In this document: positions 22,859-34,935 of the stretch, in pieces
How positions within the stretch are numbered: the first letter of the stretch is position 1
Layout: each line of letters begins with the position of its first letter
DNA from: Nicotiana tabacum
Taxonomy: Eukaryota > Streptophyta > Magnoliopsida > Solanales > Solanaceae
NCBI RefSeq assembly: GCF_000715075.1
Contig: NC_134096.1
Coordinates: 65,787,026 to 65,851,025, forward strand
Direction: 5' to 3'
DNA length: 64,000 nt
The notes under the pieces: model-generated
The model's database searches: none
What the model was told of the DNA's origin: nothing
What the model saw: the letters and a program-made list of their open reading frames with translations, nothing else
Translations under genes and position numbers: made by a program

Positions 22859-22863
22859 TGGGT

Positions 22864-23096
22864 AAAACTGCAATAATTGTAATTTGTATAAATTAGTTGT
22901 CGTTGGTCTGATTTATAACTCTTATTAATTCTTCGTTAAACAAACAAAATAAGTCATAAATTACTTTACCAAAATAAATCCAATTAAGCATGAAATGCAA
23001 ATACATGGAAAAGGTCTTCAAACCATTTTATCAAAGCTATTGGGAATCGGTAAAGAGATAAACATCAAAATACAACAAAAGACAGCTCGTTCAAAT
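22864..23096. other. unassigned AT-rich sequence
   Basis: I see no open frame or repeat that I can assign. Together with 21863-22154 it was probably continuous host sequence before the solo LTR inserted. Confidence 0.4.
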
Positions 23097-23252
23097 TTAA
23101 ACCTTTGATCTTGCAGTTAATTCAAGAATGAGCTCGTTCAATGCTTGCCATGATGATCCCCCTTCTTTGACGAAATTAATAGCTGCTTCGCCAATCTCCG
23201 GTGAAACCAAAATAGGGCAAATAACTAACAACGCAATAAGAACAATCGCTTT
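23097..23252 (-). pseudogene. possible terminal exon remnant of a host gene
   Basis: Read on the minus strand, an open segment of about 50 codons starts after a candidate acceptor (TGTAAAAG near 23253) and ends at TAA (23099-23097). It reads as a hydrophobic stretch (IVLIALLVICPILV) followed by SPEIGEAAINFVKEGGSSWQ and a Leu/Glu-rich end. The codon pattern looks protein-like and differs from all the retroelement frames here. There is no ATG in the segment, and a truncated LTR begins about 25 bp upstream. I do not recognise the family. Confidence 0.3.
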
Positions 23253-23276
23253 TACACCAGGTTAATTCAAGAATTT

Positions 23277-25466
23277 CTACGAGGTACCAAAACTCAAAAT
23301 CACAAATCATGGGTCACAATTCGTAAACCCTAATCACTTGGCATCTTGTGCTAACAGTACAATTCGTAACAGCACAGGCTACTCATGTGCCAAGAGAGTG
23401 ACAATATCTAATATCCGCACAGACCACTCATGTACCAACAATAACAATGACTCTTGACTGTACGGACCACTCACGTGCCAACATGATTACTCTCGCACAA
23501 AAGGCAAGTACACGGGAGTACATGTAAATGGTCAATAACATCATATTTCTTCTTCTTAAACCGATGTGGGTGATTTATTTACGTGTATGCTTGTGCAAGT
23601 GTTCTACGACAATTCAAGTCAACAAGTAAGAGTAGGGACAATGAATAACACATAAGAAACGACCACCACAAAATTTACACGGTAAAACTCACACAGGTTA
23701 GGCACACAACTACACAAATAACAACAATAACAATGCCCCCAGGCCTTCACAAGTCGTCACAAATCATTCCCCGACATAGCCCACCTTGTCACGCCACATG
23801 CTTAATAATAAAGTAAAAGCCCACCTTGTCTCACCGCACACACACAATAATTTTCCCACCCTGTCTCATCACATGCGCAAACCCAAATATATAGCCCGCC
23901 TTTCCATGCCGCATGTACACATATCAATAGTAACAACAACACAGACGACTCATGTGCGAATACCCCAACAATCCTCATAACAATACCACGTGTGTCAAAA
24001 AATAACAACACAATAAAATGACTTTTAAAACTTGTGCCCATATGCCAGATCATTTTCTCAAAACAATTTCAATACCACAACCACTCATAGCTATCTGCTC
24101 AACAATACTGAGTACAACAACAACAACAATAACAATAACACGAGAATACGAAAAGTAAATCAATACAAGAACTTCAGAACACAAAGAAACAGAAGAACAA
24201 GCTCACAAAGAAAGATACAACAGGGAATAATGGTCTCAACAAGAATAGCTCAACACGAGAGAGGTAATATGTAATAATGATTCCACAAAAGTACAATTCT
24301 ACGATAAGAGAGATAACATGAATCAATGACCACAAATAAGAATACGCTAACAATGAAAAGGATAACAAACTTTAATTAGGGTTGAGCAATTATAGAATAG
24401 ATAATAATAACTTCAATTAGGGTTAAGAAATATAGAAAAGATAGCATGACAATAAAAGAGACAACAACTTCAGTTAAGGCACATAAAAGTTAAATTGGCA
24501 ATAAGGGTAGAACATGAATCAATTAATTCCAAATAAGACATGTAAGGGTGAATTTACTATATGTAGGGTTTAACATGACAAAACAACTTCATATCTAATG
24601 AACATAAGAACCTAAGAGCCCTAAATGGCCAAATTTCCACAATTAAGCCCGAGTACGTACTCGTCACCATGCGTACACGACCTTCACATAATACAATTAG
24701 CACAAATGACTCAAATCCTATGGGGTAGTTCCCCCACACAAAGGTAGACAGGATACTTACCTCAAAGAAGTTAGACCGATACTCTAAAATGACCTTCTCG
24801 AGTGAAACAAACCTCCGAATGGCTCAGATCTAGCCAAAATAACTTTAAATCATAAATAAAACTCATAGGAAACAATTTTGAATAATAAAGTTTCGATCTT
24901 TAATAAATAACTAAAGGGTCAACCCAAAAGTCAACCCCCAAGCCCGCACCTCGGAACCCGATAAAATTCATAAAACCCGAATGCCATTCCGATACATGTC
25001 CAACCATACCAAAATTATCAATTTCCAGTATCGAATCGCCCATCAAATCCTCATTTTACATTTTGAAAGATTTTTATAAATTTTTTCCTAAATTCCCAAC
25101 TTAATTCACTAATTAAATGATGAAAATAACAATTGGATTCATGAAATATAATAATATTTGGGTAAAGAACGCTTACCCCAATGAACTGCTTGAAAAACCC
25201 ACAAAACATCTCCCAAAACCGAGGTCTCTAGCTCAAAGATGAAAAAATGGACAAAACTGGAGTCGTCTTCACACAATTCAACCTACGGTCAATTCCTATG
25301 ACTCAAAACTTCCGAGATTAGAATTTCCCATCTGAATCAATTTTTAACTTCCCGAAATTCGATTCCGACTATGCGTACAAGTCATAAAACATGAAGTGAA
25401 ACTACTCAAGGCCTCAAACCGCCGAACTACGCGCTAGGGCTCAAAATAATCTGTCGGGTCGTTACA
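23277..25466 (-). repeat. 3' LTR of the minus-strand LARD-like element, truncated
   Basis: The start, TGTAACGACCCGACAG (minus, from 25466), follows a polypurine tract. Landmarks include the donor-like GAGGTAAGTATCCTG (about 24761) and TGACGAGTACGTACTCG (about 24650). The last part before the expected TGACA end is missing: similarity to the LTR at 30999-34735 stops at the point equivalent to about 34020. It also lacks the GC-rich segment present at 41950-42300. Confidence 0.78.
23760..23960 (-). repeat. short tandem subrepeats (GTGGCGAGACAAGGTGGGC-like) in the 3' LTR
   Basis: GCCCACCTTGTC-type phrases recur at about 23779, 23819, 23855 and 23897 on the plus strand. They correspond to the repeats at 33520-33620 and 39950-40060 in the other LTRs. 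Confidence 0.65.
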
Positions 25467-25479
25467 TTCTCTCCTACTT
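25467..25479 (-). other. polypurine tract of the minus-strand LARD-like element
   Basis: The minus strand reads AAGTAGGAGAGAA directly before TGTAACGACC. A hairpin-capable ACGTTCGAGGATGAACGT lies just upstream at 25486-25503. Confidence 0.75.
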
Positions 25480-26312
25480 AAACATACGTTCATCCTCGAA
25501 CGTGCTAAGGACTGCTCCGGAGTTGTCCAAAATCACTGTCTAACACTTCGTGCACCTACCCGTGACACCACGACCTAGTTGAACACATTAAGTCGAGCCA
25601 GACTGAAGATCATCCCTATAACCTTAGCTAAAAAAGCTTGAGAACCAAATTCCAACATCCGAAATTTCTCAACAAGACCTGATTCTAACATTCGAACACC
25701 GTATCAATCACCACACGCTGTACCAAAACATGATCATGCACCTATGCTGAAATCACACCATGCACCACATAAGTCGATTGGCCATAATAACATCCTCTAA
25801 TCACGATAGCTGGAATTTCACGAATCTGATGCCCACAATACACCTTATGATGCATACGAGTCCTATTCCAACTCTCGAAATACTGCCACGATGGAAGAGA
25901 TGCGTAGAAACCATTAATCACCTGTCGAATGAACAAATCACGGAGTCTCTCTTCCTAACAAGGATCATCACCTCATTCTAAACTGAATAACGATATTTGC
26001 TCTTTAATATACCCTACATAAATATAGCTCTGATCGCACTAATCCCAGGTCCAATAACCTCGTCTCACCAAGTACAAGCTGCCCAGGCAATAAGCCATCT
26101 CAAACACTGCCCAAAATCTCATATGATGCCCACAATGCACCAACAAGCTACAAACTCGAATGTGATACATAAGAAAAACTAACTCTGGAAAAGAAAAAGC
26201 TACCAAGCGCGCGTAACAAATAAAACGGCTGAAGAGATGCTATGAACCTTTCAAAGAGAATGAGAAACAAATACACAAAATAAGTATAGGGGACCGTACT
26301 CAACATCTCACT

Positions 26313-26440
26313 GTTGCGGCGTGCAACCCGATACACATATGATACCGTTGCGGCGTGCAACCCGATCCAAACATGATACCATTGCGGCATGCAACCCGAT
26401 CCATGTATGGTACCGCTGCAGCATGCAACCCGATCCACAC
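26313..26440 (-). repeat. 34-bp tandem repeat (4 copies)
   Basis: Units start at 26313, 26347, 26381 and 26415 with the plus-strand core TTGCGGCGTGCAACCCGATC. The plus-strand relative has five units of the same sequence at 49981-50140. Confidence 0.87.
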
Positions 26441-29400
26441 ATAACAATAAATAAGGATGTACCCATCAAGCCATAATGCTTATACCTACATAATATCGAA
26501 TATTGTCCACAAGCATGCCAAGTGTGTAATACAAATCATAGGGAGAAGGATAGTGCCATACGCTACGAAGCCCAAGCACGACTAAGGTGCAACAAATGAC
26601 CTGCATCTCGAGAGCCATCCTGCTCATATATTACCATAAGCTACACGGAGCCACAACACATGTACGAATAATCAAGTCGTCTCGCGACCCACACGATACA
26701 ATAGAGTATTACATGAAATAGCCGACTACGGGAGTAACATCCCATGCCCGAGGACCCTCCGTAAGCAATGCTATGACAAATGAACACATCCGACCTGACG
26801 TAGAGCGCATATTCACATTAGGCCTACCTGCGGACCTCAAATCGATTCTGATCATACCAAACCGGGCCAATAGCCTTTCCAGGATCCACAATGGCCCCAT
26901 TCATGACACACACGAGTAGCCGTCCAGTATGGAACAACTCCTACGGTTCATAACCCGGGAAAAGAGCGCATTCCAGGCATAAACTCTCACATTATCGATA
27001 GTACCAAAATTCTCCATGACTAGCATGTCACACTTATACAGATTTCCCAGTGGGGTACGCTCCCACGACCTTTCGCCAGGTAGAAAAGTTTGTAAATCTA
27101 TAACACCAACTGTACTAATTCTGTAAAGCAAATCAAGAATCTGAAAATCAATACACAAAGCCTCTTATACAGAACGCAGTACTCAGGTGACACTAAATAA
27201 AATGTCATCTTACTCTGAACATCCGAATATTTCCCGACTCATCCGAGCTCGTGACATTCTTATCAACACTGAACTGCAACCTTGATCCTCAACTTTCAAA
27301 TTCCCATGGCGCTCACTGCACCTATCATGCCGCTACGCGAGAATACACGAATTCATCATGATCTTGAACTACCTGTAGAATGAAAACTAAATTGGCTAGA
27401 AACCTTTCACTTAGCTCATTTCAGAAAAGCCAATGCAACACGCAACTGAATTCCGAAACCATAGGAAAATACAAACCACAAGACGCGATCTCAAGCGGCG
27501 TGACTCCTCCAGAATCCACTCACACAATAAGGTTATTTGAATCAAATACCTCCCAAATCAATCAAGTTATGGTGGTTGTCAGGCCCGCATACACAACCAC
27601 AAACCACACGTATAACTTCACACACCGAAGGAACTGATCATTGCCACAATCATGCCAGTTCAACCATTACTAATTGACCTAACTTCTTTCAATTTACTCT
27701 TAACATGTCTTGGAAATAATAATAGCTCCATTCACAACATAACAAACTTAATCTGCACATATCACGAGTGGCCCGAATCGTGATACCACATCGTCTCAAT
27801 ACCCATAAATTATCTCATACCCTTATCAAGCGCACAACAACATCTCCAACTGGTACACCCAATCTGCAAGACCTTCAGCGGATCTGAAGCTATTTCTTCC
27901 TTTCCTCCAATACTGCTCTGCATGCCCGATGATAACATAGAACATTCCAAGTCCTTAGGCACTGTACTTAATTTCTTGAATCCACTAGGACTGATGTTGA
28001 GATCCCGTATATAACCAAACTTCAATGCTCTTCTAGCACATGCACACCCTCTCAAAGAATCAACCGACGAAAAGTTATAAGGCAAAATATAGTGCCCATT
28101 TATCAATTTCTTTGCTCGAATTACCCCTCATATTTTCTTTCCCCAGTCATAATAACTCACCAATACATTGATAACTAGAAACCGCACAAGCAGACAACAA
28201 CGGGATCCGATCATAGACGGTAGGGCTCCCCCCACTTAGATTTAAGCTACAGTTTATAAACCTAGAGCCCACAAAGATTTCCCCTTCTCAATTACTATGA
28301 TCTCGCACCGTCAACCCGCCAAATTGCTTGTATTTCCTTATATAACTTTTCATGTACCTTCCGAATTATCAGCCATAATTGTATACTCAACCTTCTTCTT
28401 CGTAGTAAGTAAAACTCTTCATAGAGGTTTCATCAAAATCATACAACCGTTGACCTGTCCATAGGAGATAGTGCACCTGTGGAATTCCATACCGACATCC
28501 TCCAACGACGCTGCACTAGGTACAACTACCACAAAATCAGTAAACCCTCCTGGGCCCGTGCTCATCGACCGACTGTACAAGTTCGTTCATTTCCCATTGA
28601 TATCGACTGAAAGTCTGACAATACATTCCTACCTCAAAGTCTTGTTGCATCTCAACGATAATCAAGTTTTCACAACCCTCTTCATTCCAAGAAAACTCAT
28701 TTCTGCCATATTCAATGTTCCTCAATACAATAGCCACCATCCCAATAAAATCTGTAGACCTAGTCACTTTTCCACCATGATTCCCTAAATCGCTCAAAAC
28801 TCTCTCAAGGCACGCGACTATCCAATCACAAAATCCATATACTAATCTGCTACTCTTACTTCGATTAACCATCTCCTTTAAGAAACTTCTCGACCTCTAC
28901 TTTTCATACTTGACCTATCAGTAATTCAACCACTATGAGACACTTCCGGCCATGTCCTCCCTCAAACTTCGCTGCCCAAATGTTACCTCAAATCAAATCC
29001 ATACCTGTAGCACCGAAACTAATGAATTGCTACCAACTCTAAATCTCCTAGAAGATCGTCATTCTTGAGTCATCAACACAAGAAACACCGATTCAATTAT
29101 GAAACTGCTACACTCTACCATCTCTGACAATCACTTCTTAGGCACCACTTCCCCAACATCCTGCCCTGAAGGAAAATCGAAGAAGACCATAACACCGGTG
29201 AAACTTAATGCGTTTAATAAGGACGACGACACCACATCACAAATGAGAATTCCACCACGCCTAAAAATATCAGGTCTCGTCGCTTCATCGACCAAGGGCT
29301 GAACATCCACAGTCCAATTGCCTTTCCTTTGCTGGAATTAGATGTTGAACCTCTAAATCATGCATTGAGAAATCCTCCTTTCAAGTCATTCACTACCTTG

Positions 29401-29826
29401 ACACCTAGACAAGCACCCTACCATTACAACAACGTTGTGCGATAACAATGTGTGAACATCATAGAAATCAATGCATAGTCTCAAAACCATAAGGAGTACA
29501 GATACTGAACTGAAATGACAGAACATCCTTCCGAAAGGCGAAGATAATAACCCACTCGAACACGTAAGGAAAATATCTTGCACCATATATGCAGTACCAC
29601 TACAACTCCTCGATGCCCAATTGATAACAAGGGCTTCATGTCGGAGGAGACTGAGTAGGAAGGTAATAAAGGAATATGCCTCAAGGAATCAAATCACACG
29701 ATGAGGAAATCAAGGAAGTGAAGGTTTTCCTAACAGTTCTATAGTCTCCCAAAGATAAGTACAAACGTCTCCGTACCGATCTGTGAGACTCTACTAAACC
29801 TGCTTGTGACTCATAACACCTATGAA

Positions 29827-29844
29827 CCTAGAACAATGATACCA
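29827..29844 (-). other. decayed initiator-Met primer-binding site
   Basis: The minus strand reads TGGTATCATTGTTCTAGG. The family form is TGGTATCAGAGCCCTAGG, so the centre is mutated. Confidence 0.65.
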
Positions 29845-30435
29845 AGTTTTCAAGACCCTAATTTCCATCTGTAGGATGTTGTGATGGCACCTAATCTCTA
29901 AGACTAGGTAAGCCTAATAATTTGCAGAATAACTGAATATAAAACTGAACTCAAATCTCAACTTATTATATATAAATAGAAACTGCGATTCAAATAATTA
30001 CAACTCCCAAAACCGTGTAGAAATACATCACACGCTTCTAAGAGAAAATACTAAGTGTCTCTATACATCAGAGTCTAAAGAGAATAAGGAAAACAACATA
30101 ATAAGGATAGAGGGGGACTCTGAGGTCTGCGGACGCTAGCAGATATACCTTAAAGTCTTCACGTACGACTAGCTCACTGGTAACTGGTCTAGTAAGCAGT
30201 ACCTGGATCTGCTCAAAAGATGTGCAGAAGTATAGTATGAGTACACCAAAATGGAACTCAGTAAGTGCCAAGCCTAACCTCGATAGAGTAGTGACGAGGT
30301 CAGGTCAGAGCCCTACTGGAATAAAAGGAAATCAACCAGAAATTATAATAATACAATGAAAACTCTGAGAAATGAATAACGAGAAATTACAGAGAGGTAA
30401 CAACATAACAAATAAAGGTAAAAAACAGGGGATAT

Positions 30436-30836
30436 CCCGAGGTACCGCCTCGTAGTCCCAAACATAAATACACAACAGAGGAATCTCCCGAGGTATCGCC
30501 TCGTAGTCCCAAAAGTAAATATGCAATATGGGATCTCCCGAGGTACCACCTTATAGTCCTAAAAGTAAATAAGCAACAGGGGATCTACTGAGGTCACGCC
30601 TCAAAGTCCCAAACGTAAATACACAACAGGGGGATCTCTCGAGGAACCGCCTCGTAGTCTCAAAAGTAAAGATACAACAGCGGATCTCCCGAGGTATCAC
30701 CTCGTAGTCCCAAAAGTAAATATGCAACAGGTGATCTCCCGAGGTACCTCCTCGTAGTCTCAAATGTAAATACACAACAGGGGAAACTCCTGAGGTACCG
30801 CCTTATAGTCCCAAAAGTAAATACACAACTCATAAC
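30436..30836 (-). repeat. 50-bp tandem repeat (8 copies) in the LTR
   Basis: CTCCCGAGGTACCGCCTCGT-type phrases recur at about 30436, 30487, 30537, 30587, 30637, 30688, 30738 and 30788. A single copy of the same phrase in the opposite orientation is in the solo LTR near 7590. Confidence 0.88.
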
Positions 30837-30993
30837 CTATGGAATAAAAAATTTACAGCAAGGAATCATACAGTTAAAGACTAAATACAAATCAAGGAAA
30901 CAGATAATTCAACTAAGCTTGTTGCACAAATTGCAAGTAAGAGTTAATATACGTAGACATATGATACTAGGATAAACATGATAACTACACATG

Positions 30994-30998
30994 TTAAG
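30994..30998. repeat. target-site duplication TTAAG (left; right copy CTAAG)
   Basis: TTAAG precedes the LTR start at 30999, and CTAAG follows the LTR end at 41180-41184. There is one mismatch, consistent with a point mutation after insertion. Confidence 0.72.
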
Positions 30999-33472
30999 TG
31001 TAACAACCCGGCCGGTTGATTTTGAGAATTTAAGTCCCGTTCGGTGGCATAAAGTCTTGATCAGCTTCGTATTATATGTATTGACTTGGATGCGTGGTCG
31101 AGTTCATTTATTGGATGATTCAGAGTCAAATCAGAAGAAGGATTCTAGTTTTAGGAGCTTAAGCGGTAAAAGTTGATCGGAATTTGACTTTTGTACAAAC
31201 GAATCCGGAATTGGTTTTGGACGATTTCAATAGCTTCGTATGGTGATTTTGGAGTTAGGCGTGCGTCCAGATTTGGATTTGGAGGTCCGTAGGGTGATTT
31301 GAAGTATTTCGGCGAAAGTTGGAAAAGTTGAAGTTTTGAAGGTTAAGAGGTTTGACCAAGAGTTGAATTTGTCAATATCGGGGTTGAAATGCAATTCTAA
31401 GAGTTGGAACAGCTCCGTTATGTGATTTGGGACTTGCCTGCAAAATTTAACGTCATTCCGGGTTGATTTGATAGGTTTCCGGACGAGTTTTTGAAGTTGG
31501 AAGATTTGAAAGTTCATAAGTTTGATTCTTGTCGCGATTTGTAGTTTCAACATTGTTTTATGGGATCTGAGACCTCGAGCGATTTCGTGTTATATTATGC
31601 AACCTGTTGGTATGTTTAGACGGGGTCCCGGGGCCTCGGGTGAGTTTCGGATGGGCTACGGGCCATTTCCTCCTATTTTTGGACTGTTGTTTTCTGTCCT
31701 TTGGTGTTCTTAATCGCGTTTGCGTCACTTCCTCCATATTCGCGTAGTATAATTTTGGAGGATGAATTATTTGTTCTCCACGTTCACATATATCCTTCAG
31801 CGATCATGAAAGCCTACCTTCCCCTTCCTCGCGTTCGCGTCCGCCCCACCATTTTCATGTAGTAAAAACTAGGAGCTGGGAGATGGTGACCATTTCCTCT
31901 ACGCGTTTGCACTGTTCAATCCGCGAATGCGTAAGTGCGCTTTCCCCTCCTTCGCGTTCGCGTAGCCCAGTTCTTGGGCATATATTTTTCTTCTTCGTGA
32001 TCGCACATGCTTATTCAAAATCGTACAGCACCAATTTCGAGCAGTAGCCATTTCCTGTTCGCGATCGCAGCTCCTATTCCGCGATCACGATGTGCAAACA
32101 CCTGGGAAGCACAATATATTTTCCAAATCGAGGGTTTGACCATTTTTATCATATCTTGACTTGTAGAGCTCATTTTTGAGCAATTCTTTGTGGGGTTTTC
32201 AAGCAAATCAATTGGGTAAGTGTTCTTCACCCAGAATTTATTATATTCCATGATCTTATCTTTATTTTTATCATTTAATAAGTGTTTTTGAGTGAGGAAA
32301 ATGGGGATTTTTGAAGAAAAATCTCAAAATGAAAAATCATGTTTTGAGGGACGATTTGGTATCGGAATTTGATAATTTTAATATGGTTGAACTCGTATCA
32401 GAATGGGTGTTCGGGTTTTGTGAAATTTGTCGGGTTTCAAGGTGCGGACCCGGGGGTCGACTTTTGGGTCGATTTTTAGATTTTGATAAAGATTGAGGCT
32501 TTATGATCCGGAATAGTTTCTTATGAGTTTTATTTGTGCTTTGAAGTTATTTTGGTTAGATTTGAGCCGTCTGGAGGCCATTTCACCCAAGAAGTTCATT
32601 TTTGATTATCAGTCTGTCTTCTTTGAGGTAAGTATCTTGCCTAACTTCGTGTGGGGGAACTACCCCTTAGGATTTGAGTCTCTATGCTAATTGTAGTCCG
32701 TGTACGCGAGGTGACGAGTACGTGCTCGGACTTAATTGTGGAAAGTTGGCCTTTTAGGGTTCTTAGGTTCTAGTATTTACTGAATATGCAATTGTTTTGT
32801 TATGAATACATTTCTTAATTACTAGTTTCACCTTTACCTACTTTAATTAGAGTTAATTGCTTCATGATCCACTCTTGTTGTATATTTGATTCATCTATGC
32901 CTTAACTGAAATTGTTATCTCTTCTATTTTCATGTTATCTTTCCGCTAACTGCTTATCTTTATTTGAAGTTATAATTATCTCTTCTATAATTGTTCATCC
33001 TTAATTGAGACTATGATTATCATTTTGCTTCTTATCCTTAATTAAATTTGTTGTGTCTCTTTCGTAATTGCCTAACCTTAAAAAGAAGTTTAGATATCCT
33101 ATATCTTAGGTGACTTGTCCTTATTTGGAATCATTCGGCTTGTGTTAGCTCCTTTGTTGTTGAATTGTACATTGCGGGCTGTTATTACATATTATTTCCT
33201 TCCTTGTTGAGTTGTTCTTATTATGACTAGCATTCCCTATTGTGACTATTCCTTGTGAACTTGTTCTTCCGTTTCTTTGAGTTCTAGAATTTCTGAGTTT
33301 ATTTATTCATCGTACGCTTGTATTAGTGTTTTTGTCGCTATTGTACTTGTTGTTGTGATGAACGAGGTTTCTGTCGTGCGGCTGTTATTGTGATGCACGA
33401 GGTTTTTGCCGCGCGGTAGTTGTTATGGGGTTGCATGAGGTTTCTGCTGTATTGATATTTTTACATGTGGCG

Positions 33473-33473
<1 letters not shown>

Positions 33474-33512
<39 letters not shown>
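33474..33512. repeat. (TA)n microsatellite in 5' LTR
   Basis: About 19 TA units. The 3' LTR has only CTATATATATGTGGG at the matching place (about 39933), so the run expanded after insertion or was lost in the other LTR. Confidence 0.93.
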
Positions 33513-33514
<2 letters not shown>

Positions 33515-33519
33515 GTTGC

Positions 33520-33620
33520 GCATGTGGCGAGACAAGGTGGGAATATTATTATGCACGTGTGGCAAGACAAGGCGGGCATTCACTTTACTATTGTACACGT
33601 GGCGAGACAAAGTGGGCTGT
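33520..33620 (+). repeat. GTGGCGAGACAAGGTGGG subrepeats in 5' LTR
   Basis: Three copies of the phrase GTGGC(G/A)AGACAA(G)G at about 33524, 33561 and 33600. The 3' LTR has the same at 39956-40050. Confidence 0.75.
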
Positions 33621-34738
33621 GTCAGGGATTGATTTGTGATAGCTTGGGGGCATTCTTGTTGTTGATATTTGTGTAGTGGTGCACTTACCTGTGTGAGTTC
33701 TATCATATGGAAAATTGAGGGAAAACATTCTACGTGCTTTCCATTTTTTTTCTATACTTACTAGCTTGCATATACTATGTTAGAACACTTGCACAAGCAT
33801 ACACGTAGTTAAGCACTCTTATCGGTTAAAAAGGATTCTTGATATTGTTGAGTATAGATATACATCCTTGTTTAATTGCCTTCTATGTGAGAATGGCTTT
33901 ATTTGGCACATGAGTCATCAGTGCGTTTATAAGATTGTAATGAGAGCACAAGATGGTTAGTGTTAGGGTTCAGGAATTGGGACCCGTGAGTTATGAATAT
34001 TCTGAGGTTCGGTACCTCGTGGAGGTTATTGGCTAAAACCCGATGTGAAAGCGGTCGTTTTGTTGAGTTGTCATTTTCTTTCATTTATTTGTGATCACCG
34101 GATTTAGACCGTGTTTCCGTACATCTACTATGTCATTATTATGGTATTCTGCTGATAGTTGTAGCTTTTCCTTTATTTCTGGAATTACCGTATTATTTTC
34201 CATTTCGCGTAGTCCTTAGGTAGATATCATACTATGTTGTTCCTATACTTATACTTGTTCAGGTCATTTAGTCCAGTAGGTTTCTTGACTGTACCTCGTC
34301 ACTACTCTATCGAGGTTAGTCTTGATAATTGTTGGGTACCGCCACAGTGTACTCATGCTACACTTCTGCACATTTTTGTGTAGATCTAGGTATTTTCGAA
34401 GTCAGTTGATCATTAGCTAGCTGTGGGGATTATTGCTGTGGAGACTCAAGGTAAACTTGTTGCTGCGTTCGCAGGCTTCAGAGTCACCTTTTGATTTGTA
34501 TTCACACTGTTTACTTTATTTTAAACAGTTGTATTTAGAAAATTGTAACAGACTTTGTAGAGCATATGACTTGTACTATCGGTTTTAGGAATTGTAAATT
34601 TTTTAGAGATTTCTATTTCAAAATTTGGTAGTTATTATTTAATTATTGTTGTTATTCAGTAAATGGTAGGCTTAACTAGTCCCTAAGACTAGGTGCCAAC
34701 ACGATACCCAACAGAGGAAAAATTGGGTTGTGACAAGT

Positions 34739-34756
34739 TGGTATCAGAGCCCTAGG
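34739..34756 (+). other. primer-binding site, initiator-Met tRNA type
   Basis: TGGTATCAGAGCCCTAGG lies three bases after the 5' LTR end. TGGTATCAGAGC is the standard complement of the plant initiator-Met tRNA 3' end. Confidence 0.87.
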
Positions 34757-34935
34757 TTCATAGGTGCTACGAGTCATAAGAGAGTTTAGTAGAGTCTTGT
34801 AGATCGGTAGGGAGACGTCTGTACTTATCTTCGAGAGGCTACGAAACTATTAGGATAGTTCCCCTTCCTTCATTCCTATCATGCACGTTTATTGATCTTG
34901 AAGTTTGAAGCTTTTATCATGCCATTCTCTCACAG

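Larger units (their letters stand above)
25480..29847 (-). other. non-coding interior of the minus-strand LARD-like element
   Basis: No gag, protease, RT or integrase motif is visible in any frame over 4.4 kb. Blocks correspond to the plus-strand element: for example 27040-27180 (minus) matches about 49190-49340, and 29530-29620 matches about 47020-47110. The only repeats are the 34-bp units at 26313-26440. Confidence 0.7.
29848..30998 (-). repeat. 5' LTR of the minus-strand LARD-like element, 3' segment
   Basis: This is the end of the LTR (TTTCA on the plus strand where TGTCA is expected). It contains CCTCGATAGAGTAGTGACGAGG (complement of the conserved LTR phrase) and the acceptor-like GAGCAGATCCAGG (minus, about 30205). 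It stops at 30998, where the element 30999-41179 is inserted, and resumes at 41185. Confidence 0.72.
30999..34735 (+). repeat. 5' LTR (3737 bp) of the nested chromovirus-type element
   Basis: It runs from TGTAACAACCCGGCCGG to AATTGGGTTGTGACA. A CpG-rich stretch with GCGTTCGCG/GCGATCGCG phrases lies at 31716-32100. A donor-like GAGGTAAGTATC is at 32625 and an acceptor-like TTTGTGTAGATCTAGG at 34375. A (TA)n run at 33474-33512 is absent from the other LTR. Confidence 0.9.

Noticed and set aside
33474..33512. (TA)n run as a possible origin or regulatory site
   Set aside because: A simple microsatellite, absent in the sister LTR.
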